Source of the DNA: an uncultured Gammaproteobacteria bacterium
Lineage (GTDB): Bacteria; Pseudomonadota; Gammaproteobacteria; HK1
Direction of reading: 5' to 3'
Assembly: GCA_958295835.1 (NCBI GenBank)
Contig: OY282378.1
Coordinates: 2,691,694 to 2,755,693 of the forward strand
Length of the DNA: 64,000 nt
The notes under the pieces were generated by a model that was given only the letters and a program-made list of their open reading frames with translations, ran no database searches and had not been told where the DNA came from. The position numbers and the translations under genes are program-made. Below are positions 55,997-64,000 of the stretch, piece after piece. Numbering within the stretch: the first letter of the stretch is position 1; each line of letters opens with the position of its first letter.

Positions 55997-57127
55997 TCAT
56001 CGAAGATCCCTCGTGGTGCAGATCGTGAATACCCGGCCACCCTGGCGGACGCGGTAAGGCTTCTTCACGACAGGGCTGACGATGTAGTTGTCGCCCTTCG
56101 GATACAGGCCCCGGAAGGCCTCGACCGCGGCGGGAGCGAACTTGTCGGAGTTGATCTTGCACTCCACCACGTCCACGCGGTCCCGCTCCCGACGGATGAC
56201 GAAATCCACTTCACGGCGGGATTTGTCCTGCCAGTAGAAGATGTCCTCGTCCGCGTAACGAAAGCGCAGGGCGTCCAGCACCAGATGCTCCCACAGCAGG
56301 CCACGGTCGTCGTCCCGGATGCTTTCCCAGCCCTTCTCGAAGGTGACGAATCCGGTATCGAAGGCGTAGCACTTGGGACGGCTGACGATCTCCCGCTTGC
56401 CACCGCCGTGAAAAGGCCGCAGCAGATGCACGGCGTGGGCGGTCTGCATGGCCTCGATGTGCGCCTTGACCGTCGGCCGGCTCAGTTCGCTCAGATTCGC
56501 AAGCCGGCTGTAGTCGATCTGCCCGCCGCTCCGGCGCAACAGCAGCCGGAACAACGACAGGAAGCCCTGGCGGTTGCGGATCCCGAACAGCTCCAGGATG
56601 TCCCGGGCGTAGAAGCTGTCGATCCATTCGCTGAACGACGCGGGGGTCTTGCGTTCCGCCAGCAGCGGTTCGGGCAGGCCGCCATGCAACAGGCGGCGGT
56701 CGAGCTCGGGCAGGCCGAAAGGATCGGCGCATTCCTCCCACAACACCGGGCAGAGGTGGACGGCCTCCTTGCGCCCGGTCAGGGCATCCCGGAACTTGCG
56801 CGTGGCGGCCAGGGTGGAGGAGCCGGTGGCCAGGATCCTGAGGTGGCGGTACTCGTCGGCGGCGATCTTCAGCAGGCGGCTGGGGTCATCCAGGCGGTGG
56901 ACTTCATCGAGAACCACCATCGTGCCCGGTTTCCGGCCGTCGAGGAACAGCTCGGGATCATCCAGCGTCCGCACCACGGAGGGCAGGTCACAGTTCATGT
57001 ACACGGCGTCCGGCAGCATCCGGGCCAGGGTCGTCTTTCCCACGCGGCGCACGCCGGAGAGCCAGACGATCGGCCGGCGGAACCCTGCCCGCTGAAGCCG
57101 GTTCAGCCAGATGTCGCGCCTGATCAT
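55997..57127 (-). CDS. AAA/DUF4143-type ATPase, intact
   Basis: A 376-residue protein with Walker A SGVRRVGKTT (about 24-33), Walker B TMVVLDEVH (about 69-77) and sensor ILATGSSTL (near 97). The winged-helix part ANLSELSRPTVKAHIEAM is followed by the DUF4143 end, a PD-(D/E)xK-like fold: REVDFVIRRE and VDVVECKIN. The layout is that of the complete family, unlike the truncated relative at 51801. Exact function of the family is not established. It is separated from the NYN gene by 236 bp and shares its strand. Confidence 0.88.
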   Translation of the reverse strand: MIRRDIWLNRLQRAGFRRPIVWLSGVRRVGKTTLARMLPDAVYMNCDLPSVVRTLDDPELFLDGRKPGTMVVLDEVHRLDDPSRLLKIAADEYRHLRILATGSSTLAATRKFRDALTGRKEAVHLCPVLWEECADPFGLPELDRRLLHGGLPEPLLAERKTPASFSEWIDSFYARDILELFGIRNRQGFLSLFRLLLRRSGGQIDYSRLANLSELSRPTVKAHIEAMQTAHAVHLLRPFHGGGKREIVSRPKCYAFDTGFVTFEKGWESIRDDDRGLLWEHLVLDALRFRYADEDIFYWQDKSRREVDFVIRRERDRVDVVECKINSDKFAPAAVEAFRGLYPKGDNYIVSPVVKKPYRVRQGGRVFTICTTRDLR

Positions 57128-57225
57128 ATTTGTATTTTACAAACAGACGACTATATGTAAATCGGAATTTCAGATTCGTCGATACCGGCCACCTCCTGTC
57201 CGATCAGCCGGAAACGCACGCTCCG

Positions 57226-58413
57226 TCACCCCCTGCCCAGATGCTCCACCGGGGCGCCGATGGCGGTGGCGATCACCGTTTGCAGACCCCGGAGGTAGCG
57301 CTTGCCGGGGGGACGGGGCTTCTCGCGTCCGCCCGCCCGCGCCCACAGGGACGGCTCGTAGGGGATGACGACGTCCGGGCGGCGTCCCGCCAGAGCCTGC
57401 ATGATCTCCCTCGGGGTCAGGGACGTGCGGGGTCCGCGCGGATGGCATTCGATGAGGGTGGTGCTCTGCGGGTCCTCGAGCAGCGCGAGGAGGTGTGTCG
57501 CGTACCCGATGCTGGCCAGGGTCGGCTCGTAGGCGACGAGGCGGGCGTCGGCGGCCTCGAACGCCGCCATCTGCACGTCCGGCTCGGAGAGCCCGATGAC
57601 CAGCACCACCTGGGCCTGGTTCGCCAGCCCGTCCAGCAGGCGCTGGACGCTGCGCCCCGTCGGGGGCTCCTCGGGAGGACTCTCCGGGGCCGGAAACGCC
57701 ACCAGCCCCAACCCGGGCTGCACCGGCACGGCCAGGCGCACGTCGATCTCCGTGCGCGTCAGCGCCGGATCCGCGTTCCCCTTCCCTTCCTCTTCCTCGG
57801 CCTCGTCCTGCGCCTGGAGCTCCACTTCGAGCCGGAACAGGGTCGCGTCCAGGGCCAGGTTGGGCCGGGTCCCGGTCAGGTTCCGCGCGCGTCCGGCGAC
57901 CGGGTCGAGGTCCACGCAGAGCACCGTCCGCCCGGCATGAGCGATCCCCCGGGCGATGATCAGGGCGAGCGAGGAGAGCCCCAGCCCCGCGGTTCCGCCG
58001 CACGCCACCACCCTGCCCGCGTGCTGGCGGGCGGGAGCGTCCGGATCCGACAGCGCCATGGTGACCGCCTCCCGGGCGGACGCCGCGCTCAGGGGCTTGA
58101 CCAGGTAGTCCGTGGCGCCGGCCCGGTAGCAGACGCGCACGCTCTGGGCGCTGTCGTCGGTGGCGATGACGATGAGGAGGGTGTCGGGGTGGATGATCCC
58201 CCGCAGCGCGCGCGTGGCCTCGGGGGCCGACATTTCCGCGCCCTCCAGATCCGCCAGGAGGACCTTCGGGCCGGGTTCCCGGGCCACCGTCTCGAGCATC
58301 GCCCGGAACGGCGCCCGGTCCACGCGGGCATTCAGGCCGGACAGCCCCGTGCGCAGTGCGAGGCAGGTCGCCGCGTCCCTCCCGAAGCCCCGGACCTCCG
58401 GATTCTCAGCCAT
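57226..58413 (-). CDS. tadZ: TadZ/CpaE-like pilus localisation ATPase, copy 2
   Basis: A 395-residue protein with a receiver-like N-domain (IVIATDD...GATDYLVKPLS, about 81-109) and a MinD/ParA-like domain. The P-loop is GGTAGLGLSS (139-148): the usual Lys-Thr/Ser pair is degraded, more so than in copy 1. CVDLDPVAGRARNLTG then YEPTLASIGYATHLL follow the family order. It is last of the secretin, lipoprotein, tadZ run. Two different TadZ-like proteins in one Tad locus could mark two sites or form a heterodimer. Confidence 0.83.
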   Translation of the reverse strand: MAENPEVRGFGRDAATCLALRTGLSGLNARVDRAPFRAMLETVAREPGPKVLLADLEGAEMSAPEATRALRGIIHPDTLLIVIATDDSAQSVRVCYRAGATDYLVKPLSAASAREAVTMALSDPDAPARQHAGRVVACGGTAGLGLSSLALIIARGIAHAGRTVLCVDLDPVAGRARNLTGTRPNLALDATLFRLEVELQAQDEAEEEEGKGNADPALTRTEIDVRLAVPVQPGLGLVAFPAPESPPEEPPTGRSVQRLLDGLANQAQVVLVIGLSEPDVQMAAFEAADARLVAYEPTLASIGYATHLLALLEDPQSTTLIECHPRGPRTSLTPREIMQALAGRRPDVVIPYEPSLWARAGGREKPRPPGKRYLRGLQTVIATAIGAPVEHLGRG

Positions 58414-58516
58414 CGGTCATCCTGCAAGGCCCGCCATTCCGGGCCCGTCCGCATCCATGCCGCGAGCCGGTCGGAATGAAATGCGCCTGGAAGATATTCG
58501 GGCCGCTCCTTGCAGA

Positions 58517-58879
58517 CTACAGCGATGCCGGGGCGACCTCTCCGGCCGGCTGCTTCGCCGCGCCCGCCTCCCATGCCTCCAGCGCCTTGATCGCACGCGG
58601 ATCCGACCGCGGCGCCACGGTCGGCTCGGGAGGGCAGACGTCGCGCGGCTTCCGGTTGCAGGCCCGGGCCACCGCCTGCCGGGCCCGGGCTTCGGCCACC
58701 ACCCCCGAGACCCGCTCCCCGATGGCGGTCACGGTCGCGTTGGAGGGGTTCATGAACGGCTCCTGCAGCGCCAACTGCGTGCAGCCGGCGAGCAGCAGGC
58801 CGGCGGCCAGCACGGCGAGCCTCCCGATCCTCCGGCGCCCGCGTTGCTTGCGGTTCACGTCCATTCCATCGACTCGCAT
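58517..58879 (-). CDS. Small lipoprotein of the Tad locus
   Basis: A 120-residue predicted lipoprotein. The basic leader RKQRGRRRIGRL is followed by a hydrophobic core and the lipobox LLAGC (Cys near 33). The mature part has two more Cys (ACNRKPRDVC) and a helical, Ala-rich end. Its place 25 bp after the secretin gene suits a CpaD/RcpB-like outer-membrane partner or pilotin, but sequence similarity is not evident to me. An alternative start five codons in is possible. Confidence 0.75.
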   Translation of the reverse strand: MRVDGMDVNRKQRGRRRIGRLAVLAAGLLLAGCTQLALQEPFMNPSNATVTAIGERVSGVVAEARARQAVARACNRKPRDVCPPEPTVAPRSDPRAIKALEAWEAGAAKQPAGEVAPASL

Positions 58880-58904
58880 GGCACTGCTCCTCGGCGGTCG
58901 CGCC

Positions 58905-61109
58905 TCACACGTAATACCCGTTGACCGTCCGGCCCAGCGGCGGGATCGGCGCCTCTCCTTCCTCCGGGACCTTGCCGGGGTGGACCAGCCGCGCGGTCAC
59001 CGTGATGATCAGCTCGCGCTCCTCCGCACTCGCCACGGTCTGCCCGAACAGCAGGCCGACCGCCGGCAGATCCTTCAGCACCGGAAGGCCCGACTCGCTC
59101 CGTTCGCTGCCGGTGCTGAACAGCCCCGCGATGACGAAGGACTCCCCGTTGCCGACCTCCACGGTGGTGCGGGCCTTGCGGGCGGCCAGAACCGGTATGG
59201 TGCTGACCGTGGTCCTCGACTCGTCCTCTTCCTTGACCTCCGCCCTGACGCTGATCCCGATGCGATCCTCGCTGATGACGGTGGGGACGAATCCCAGGAT
59301 CACGCCCAGCTCCCTGTAGGTGTAGACCGTCCGGTCTTCCTTGATCTCCGACACCACCGGGATCTCCCCTCCGGCGTGGAAGCTCGCCTCCTCTCCCGAC
59401 AGCGCCGTCAGGGTCGGCTGGGCCAGCACGTTCGCAAGCCCCGCGCTCGCCAGCACATCGATCATGACACTGTAATTGTTTATCTTTCTCCTTCCGATGA
59501 CATTTCCGAATCCATCCAGTATCGTCTCGAACGTCTTGTTCATGTTCCCGAACGGCGTCACGACGTTGAAGTTTCTGCTTTTGGTAGCAAAGGGATCAAA
59601 GAAATTATTTGGATCAAAATCGGGATCAAGGGGATGTATGGATATAGGATTTGGAAAGTTTATACTCTTCTGAGATCGAGATCCGATGCCCACCCTGCCC
59701 CATTGGATCCCGAGCCGTTCGCTGATCGAACGCGCGACCTCGGCGATCTGGACTTCGAGCTCGACCTGCAGCGGCCCTGCCACTTGCATCGCGTCGTCGA
59801 GGGCCACGCCCTCCGGCACCGCGCCCGCCACCCGCTTCAGCACCCATTGCGCAGTCTCCGGGGAAGGCACGGCGCCCCGGATGCTGATCGCGTAGGGGAG
59901 CCCGACCGCCTCCAGGTGCCTTCCCTCGTCCAGCGTGTCCAGCACCGCCTGGACGGGCGCCGGGTCCTGCACGACGGTGAGCGTGGTGTGGATCCGCTCC
60001 CCGCCTTCCAGATCGATCGCGATCTGGGTCTGGCCGGGTCCCCGGGTCACGAGGTAGAGCGTGTCCGGCGCCGTGAGGTGCACGTCGGCCACGTCCTCGC
60101 GGACCACCACCACCGCCGCCGCGGGCTCGGCCAGGGTGAGGGAGCGAGTCTGGCCCAGGGACAGCCGTACGGGCGCCGGGGCCGGGGGGGCCGGTCGCGC
60201 CGGCCCCGGCAGCCCGAGCCAGTGGAGCCTCGGCGTCCAGGGGCCGGTCTCCGACCCGGGCGGGGCCGGCAAGGAGCCGGCTTCACCGCCCGGAACCAGT
60301 CGGAGCGCCGGGGCGGGAGCGCTGGGGGCCGGTTCTCCGATCAGCCGTTCGAGCCGGCGCTTGTCCCCGCGCAGCCAGAATTCGTCCGCCCAGCTCGCCA
60401 GCAGGTACCGGGCTGCCCCAAGGTCTCCGTGCCGGGCCCGCATCGCGACCGCGTTGGCCCATAGCGCGGGGTCCGTCGGCGAGGCCGCGAGCGCCTTGCG
60501 CATGGCCTCGTCGGCGCCCGGCCGATCGCCCGCGTGGTCCCTGATGACGGCCATGAGTCCCCACGCCGCCCCCAGCCCCCCGGGGGGAGGGTCGAGTCCT
60601 TCGGCGTCCCGGAGGGCGCCCGCGAGCGTCTCCCCGGCCGCGTCCCAGCGTTCGACGGGAGGCCCGGGCCGATCCTCGTTCGTGTTCTCCGCGTTCCAGT
60701 CCCCACCGAGAAGCTGGCTCCGGGCGATTCCGATCCGGGCCTCCAGCAACATGTCCGGGCGGTCCCCGCTCCGGGCCTCCGCCTTCCCGAACGCCATGAA
60801 CGCCTTCCGCCAGTCTCCGGCCGCGAGGTGGATCTGCCCGAGCCCCAGATGCGGCTCCGGCGCCGGATCGACCTGCTGGGCGAGGGCACGGTAGAGGCGT
60901 TGCGCGGTGTCGAGCTGGCCGGTGCCCAGGGCCGCCCGGGCGATGGGGAGGCCACGATCCAGGATGTCCTGCCGGTCCGGCGGATCGCCGAGAAAGGGCG
61001 CGGCGGCGCAGCCCGCGAGCCCGGCCAGGACGGTCAGGACGGTCAGGACGGCCGCCGTCCGCCCGATCCGCCGGTCTTCGCGTTCCCGGGATTCGCGTCT
61101 CTGGATCAT
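58905..61109 (-). CDS. rcpA: TPR lipoprotein-secretin fusion (TadD-RcpA/CpaC-like)
   Basis: A 734-residue outer-membrane secretin with an extra N-terminal half. A leader ending at lipobox LAGLAGC (Cys near 34) starts a TPR-like region (about 50-250; APEPHLGLGQIHLAAGDWRK is one repeat). Then come a BON/N-domain region (LSLGQTRSLTLAEPAAAVVV) and the secretin core (VELEVQIAEVARSISERLGI, LAQPTLTALSGEEASFHAGG, ESGLPVLKDLPAVGLLFG). In most Tad loci TadD and RcpA are separate genes. The ATG at 61109 is chosen because the leader begins there; longer frames upstream are implausible. Confidence 0.88.
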   Translation of the reverse strand: MIQRRESREREDRRIGRTAAVLTVLTVLAGLAGCAAAPFLGDPPDRQDILDRGLPIARAALGTGQLDTAQRLYRALAQQVDPAPEPHLGLGQIHLAAGDWRKAFMAFGKAEARSGDRPDMLLEARIGIARSQLLGGDWNAENTNEDRPGPPVERWDAAGETLAGALRDAEGLDPPPGGLGAAWGLMAVIRDHAGDRPGADEAMRKALAASPTDPALWANAVAMRARHGDLGAARYLLASWADEFWLRGDKRRLERLIGEPAPSAPAPALRLVPGGEAGSLPAPPGSETGPWTPRLHWLGLPGPARPAPPAPAPVRLSLGQTRSLTLAEPAAAVVVVREDVADVHLTAPDTLYLVTRGPGQTQIAIDLEGGERIHTTLTVVQDPAPVQAVLDTLDEGRHLEAVGLPYAISIRGAVPSPETAQWVLKRVAGAVPEGVALDDAMQVAGPLQVELEVQIAEVARSISERLGIQWGRVGIGSRSQKSINFPNPISIHPLDPDFDPNNFFDPFATKSRNFNVVTPFGNMNKTFETILDGFGNVIGRRKINNYSVMIDVLASAGLANVLAQPTLTALSGEEASFHAGGEIPVVSEIKEDRTVYTYRELGVILGFVPTVISEDRIGISVRAEVKEEDESRTTVSTIPVLAARKARTTVEVGNGESFVIAGLFSTGSERSESGLPVLKDLPAVGLLFGQTVASAEERELIITVTARLVHPGKVPEEGEAPIPPLGRTVNGYYV

Positions 61110-61488
61110 GCGCCCGGCCTTCCAGTCCGTCCGGCAGTTTCCGCTAACCCGCGGATCCGTCTCGCTCCGCCGCCCGGACCGTTGGAAGGTCCGGGCACGG
61201 GAGCGGTATGGCCCTGCCCCGGGGAATGAGCGGGAATTCCTGCATTTCGTCGTTCCCGTTGCCGAAACCGAGCGGCTCTGCGAGCATCCGTCCCGAAGCG
61301 GACGATCCGGCCGCCGCAGCGCCCACCGGGTCCGCCTGCCGTCGGCGGAGGCGTGGCACGCAGCTCGCCTCTCGGTCTTTTCGATGCCGGAGTATGCCAT
61401 ACTTCAATATGTTGCACGCTGCTTTGGAAGAAGTATCTCACCTTACGTCATGGGCAATGAGCCCGCGATCCCGGCAAGGAGGTTCTTC
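61110..61488. other. Divergent promoter region between secretin and prepilin peptidase genes
   Basis: The 379-bp spacer should carry both promoters. AT-rich stretches occur near 61385-61440 around the dyad at 61391-61403, on an otherwise GC-rich background. No gene-like frame. Confidence 0.5.
61391..61403. promoter_or_regulatory. Candidate operator dyad
   Basis: AGTATG and CATACT flank a single central C, a perfect 13-bp dyad set in the AT-rich part of the divergent spacer. It lies about 280 bp upstream of the secretin start and 85 bp upstream of tadV. The binding protein is unknown. Confidence 0.4.
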
Positions 61489-61941
61489 ATGACGTTTCCG
61501 CTGCCCTTGGCTCTGGGCGCGTGCGTCCTGCTGCTGGCCAGCGTGGTCACCGATTGCGCCGCCCGGGTCGTCCCGAACGTCATCCCCATCGCCCTGGGGG
61601 TGCTGTTCGCCGCGGCATGGGCCTGGACCGGTTTTCCTCCGGGCGTCCTGCCCCACGTCGTGATCGCCGCCATCGCCTTCCTTCTTCTTCTCGCGGGGTT
61701 CCTGCTCGGGCATTGCGGGGGCGGAGACGTGAAGCTCGCCACGGCGACCGTGCTCTGGGTGCAGCCGCAGCAGTGGGCGGCGTACTGCCTGGGATTCGCC
61801 CTCATCTCCCTGCTGATGGCCCTGTGGGCCGCGCTTCCGCTCCCCGCCTCTCGGCGCCACCGGCGCCAGCTTCCCTTCGCCGTGGCGGTCGCCCTGCCCG
61901 CGGTGGGGGTCCTGCTGGCGGCGCCCCTGGGCGTCCTTTAG
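61489..61941 (+). CDS. tadV: Tad prepilin peptidase TadV/CpaA
   Basis: A 150-residue inner-membrane aspartyl peptidase with about five hydrophobic segments. The two catalytic Asp lie in ASVVTDCAARVVPN and in the FLLGHCGGGDVKLA motif (GGGD). It trims leaders from Flp pilin and TadE/F pseudopilins. The ATG at 61489 has AAGGAGG six bases upstream, the best ribosome binding site in the area; an ATG at 61450 is also in frame but lacks one. It is transcribed away from the secretin operon and followed by rcpC after 25 bp. Confidence 0.93.
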   Translation: MTFPLPLALGACVLLLASVVTDCAARVVPNVIPIALGVLFAAAWAWTGFPPGVLPHVVIAAIAFLLLLAGFLLGHCGGGDVKLATATVLWVQPQQWAAYCLGFALISLLMALWAALPLPASRRHRRQLPFAVAVALPAVGVLLAAPLGVL

Positions 61942-61966
61942 AAGGAGCCGCGGAGAGGCCGCCGCC

Positions 61967-62887
61967 ATGCGTCGCTACTGGGCCATCGTCGCTCTCCTCG
62001 TCGCCGCCGTCCTCCTCGTGACTCTGGCGATCACCTACGGACTCCTCAATCTCGGCCGCTCCCCCCAGCCGGTGCCCGTGCCCGCCACGGCCGCACCCGT
62101 GCCCGAAATCGTGGCGCCGGAGACGAAGCGGATGCTGCTCGCGGCCCGTTACCTCTCCGTCGGCACCCTCCTCGGCGAGGCCGACGTCGTCCCCGATGCG
62201 CTGGAGGTCGGCCAGATCCCGGCCGGCGCGATCCCCGCGTCGTCCGCCGACGACATCCTCGGCGCCGCGGTGCGCGTCCCCATCGACGCGGGCACTCCCC
62301 TGCTGTCCACCGATCTGGTGCACCCCGGGGCACGGGGCTTTCTGTCCCTCATCCTTTCCCCCGGCATGAGGGCGGTGTCCGTGAACATCGGGCCGGCGAC
62401 CCGGTATGCCGGCCTCATCGATCCCGGTGATCGGGTCGACGTGATCTTCACCGCGAGCGTGCCGTCCACGGAGCTTTTCGAGTTGGACAATCTCCTCTCG
62501 GCCACGGGCGGGGGCCGGCTGAGCCGGATTGTGTTCGATGATCTCCGGGTGCTCGCCATCGACCGCACGGCCCGACCTCCGGCCGTCGGCGGCGAGGCTC
62601 CCGTCGAGGACCGTTCGGAGTTCGCCACCGCCACGCTGGAGGTCTCTCCCGTCCAGGCGCCTGCGCTGGTCCACGCCAACCGGGAGGGCGAGCTCGCCCT
62701 GGCGGTGCGGGCCGCGCGGACCGCGCCGGATTCGGCCGCGCCCCTGTCGGCGGTGCATATCCAGGAGCTGCTCCTGCCGGATGCCAGTCCGGCGGCGACC
62801 TCTCCCGTGCCGCTCCCCAGGGTGGTGAAGATCTTCCGCGCCGGCTCCGAGGCCGAGGTGATGTTCCCCGACACCGGCCCGCCCTGA
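61967..62887 (+). CDS. rcpC: Tad pilus assembly protein CpaB/RcpC
   Basis: A 306-residue protein with an N-terminal membrane anchor (about 7-29) and a SAF/RcpC-like periplasmic region: LLAARYLSVGTLLGEADV, VRVPIDAGTPLLSTDLVHPG, then MRAVSVNIGPATRYAGLIDPGDRVDV. The PGDRVDVI segment is the most conserved part of the family. It is thought to bridge the secretin and periplasm in Tad systems. The ATG follows GAAGGAGC. The end is Pro-rich and short of usual accessory domains. Confidence 0.9.
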   Translation: MRRYWAIVALLVAAVLLVTLAITYGLLNLGRSPQPVPVPATAAPVPEIVAPETKRMLLAARYLSVGTLLGEADVVPDALEVGQIPAGAIPASSADDILGAAVRVPIDAGTPLLSTDLVHPGARGFLSLILSPGMRAVSVNIGPATRYAGLIDPGDRVDVIFTASVPSTELFELDNLLSATGGGRLSRIVFDDLRVLAIDRTARPPAVGGEAPVEDRSEFATATLEVSPVQAPALVHANREGELALAVRAARTAPDSAAPLSAVHIQELLLPDASPAATSPVPLPRVVKIFRAGSEAEVMFPDTGPP

Positions 62888-63090
62888 CCGTCCGGGTTCC
62901 GACCCGTGTTCCGTCCCCGCCGATTTCCTCTCCGGGCCTGCCGGCTCCTTCCCCGCCCCCGGAGGAGCCGTCATGATTCCCGGCGCGGAGATTCTTTCGA
63001 CTTTCACACCAGCCATCGGCCGTTGACTGGTCGCCTGTTGCCGAACGCGGCCCGGTTCGAGCCTGGGAGCGGTCTGTTGAAGCCATCCGG

Positions 63091-64000
63091 ATGATGTTTC
63101 CGCCCCGCGCCGCGGCCATGAAGCGCGGCGCGACCCCGGACGCGCGGCGGAAGCTGACCCTCGCCGCGTGCTGCGGCACGCACGGCGTCCAGGACGGGCT
63201 CACCGCGTCGATCTACGTCCTGCTTCCGGTCCTGGCGCAGACGTTCGGGCTCGGCTACGCGCAGGTGGGCATGATCCGTGCCGTCCACGGCGGCGCCATG
63301 TGGGTGCTGGAGCTGCCCTCCGGCATGCTCTCGGAGCGGTTCGGGCAGCGCGGCCTGCTGGCGTTCGGACTGCTCTGCGGCGGGGCCGGGTACTTCGCCT
63401 TCTCGATGGCCGGCGGGTTCACCGGAGTGCTGCTCGGGCTCGGCATCGCGGGCTGCGGCGCCGCCTTCCAGCACTCGCTCTGCTCGTCGCTGGTGAGCGG
63501 GCAGTTCGAAGGCCCGGCGCGGCGCACCGCGCTCGGCGCCTACAACGCGAGCGGCGACGCCGGCAAGCTCGCATTCACCGGGCTGGCGACGGCCCTCCTC
63601 GGCGCCGGCGTGGGCTGGCAGGGGGTGGCGTCCGGCTACGGCGCGCTCGTGCTGGTCGCGGGCGCCGGCCTGTTCCTGCTGTTGCGCGCGGCCCGGATCG
63701 GAGGAGGCGGCGCCCGTTCCGGCGGAGAGCGTGCGATGCGCAGCACCGATTGGGGGATCCGTCATCCGTTCGGGTTCACCGCCCTCGCGTCGATCGCGTT
63801 TCTCGACATCGCGGTACAGGACGGATTCCTGGTGTTCGTCACCTTCCTGCTGCTGCAGAAGCAGGCGCCGGCGGGTCTGGCCGGCCTGGGCGTGGTGCTC
63901 ACCCTCGCTGGCGGCATGGTGGGGAAGCTCGGATGCGGCCTGCTGGCCGCGCGCATCGGGGTGGTGCGGGCGCTCGTCCTGGTCGAGCTGCTGAGCGCCG
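63091..64000 (+). CDS. Major facilitator superfamily transporter, 5' part
   Basis: At least 303 codons with no stop before the window end. The N-terminus after a short basic leader begins TLAACCGTHGVQDGLTASIY and continues through about eight hydrophobic segments separated by MFS-type loops (ELPSGMLSERFGQR is the loop 2-3 motif with Gly-x-Leu-Ser-Asp/Glu-Arg). Substrate is not evident; the HGVQDG start resembles sugar- or drug-efflux MFS proteins. Two adjacent ATG codons could serve as starts. It is probably unrelated to the pilus locus. Confidence 0.82.
   Translation, partial: MMFPPRAAAMKRGATPDARRKLTLAACCGTHGVQDGLTASIYVLLPVLAQTFGLGYAQVGMIRAVHGGAMWVLELPSGMLSERFGQRGLLAFGLLCGGAGYFAFSMAGGFTGVLLGLGIAGCGAAFQHSLCSSLVSGQFEGPARRTALGAYNASGDAGKLAFTGLATALLGAGVGWQGVASGYGALVLVAGAGLFLLLRAARIGGGGARSGGERAMRSTDWGIRHPFGFTALASIAFLDIAVQDGFLVFVTFLLLQKQAPAGLAGLGVVLTLAGGMVGKLGCGLLAARIGVVRALVLVELLSA

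Overview
This is a GC-rich (about two-thirds G+C by eye) chromosomal window. Its gene complement looks proteobacterial, most likely gamma or beta: ZnuABC with Zur, electron-transfer flavoprotein, a cytochrome c5-type protein, a phasin, a UvrD helicase and a Tad/Flp pilus locus. I would not name a genus from the sequence alone.

Positions 1-22,000 are ordinary core genome. They hold the start of a peptide-transporter ATPase (cut by the window edge), fumC, a cupin, and a zinc-uptake unit in which znuCB and znuA diverge from a near-perfect Zur-type operator, with zur downstream. Then come a SMUG1-type uracil-DNA glycosylase, a SAM methyltransferase, a HAD phosphatase, a FolK-FolP fusion, a giant AsmA/DUF748-type protein overlapping uvrD by one base, a c5-type cytochrome, tRNA-Arg(CCG), a phasin, an AstE/AspA-type deacylase, a Prx5-type peroxiredoxin and etfBA.

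Positions 22,250-62,890 are a large Tad (tight adherence) pilus locus that has been split and expanded. Recognisable parts are tadC, tadB, tadA, two tadZ genes, two flp pilins, a tadG-like vWA protein, two TadE/F pseudopilins, a lipoprotein, a TPR-secretin fusion resembling TadD joined to RcpA, a TadV prepilin peptidase and CpaB/RcpC. Between tadA and tadB lies a three-gene module present twice in tandem: a di-heme cytochrome c peroxidase, a DAHL-domain membrane protein with a degenerate histidine-kinase-like ATPase domain, and a two-TM sensor-like protein (clear dCache in the second copy). I know of no described system with this layout.

Three accessory islands interrupt the pilus genes. The first (37-46.4 kb) has two near-identical Uma2 endonuclease genes plus a third fragment, two differently frameshifted DUF1640-like genes inside 339/338-bp direct repeats, an IS21 remnant, a truncated sulfotransferase, and an AT-richer patch. 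That patch encodes a pentapeptide-repeat membrane protein and two unannotated micro-genes, one a secreted four-cysteine peptide. The second (46.86-47.40 kb) is a tandem repeat array that seems to derive from the flp pilin leader region. The third (51.8-57.1 kb) holds a NYN-nuclease gene overlapping a NACHT-like NTPase gene, flanked by a broken and an intact AAA/DUF4143 ATPase; it is a plausible defence island. The window ends in an MFS transporter.

The pilus genes probably work together as one export and assembly machine: secretin and lipoprotein in the outer membrane, TadA/B/C/Z at the inner membrane, TadV processing Flp and TadE/F. The duplicated heme-peroxidase/sensor modules are placed to feed redox or small-molecule signals to it, but that link is inferred from position only.
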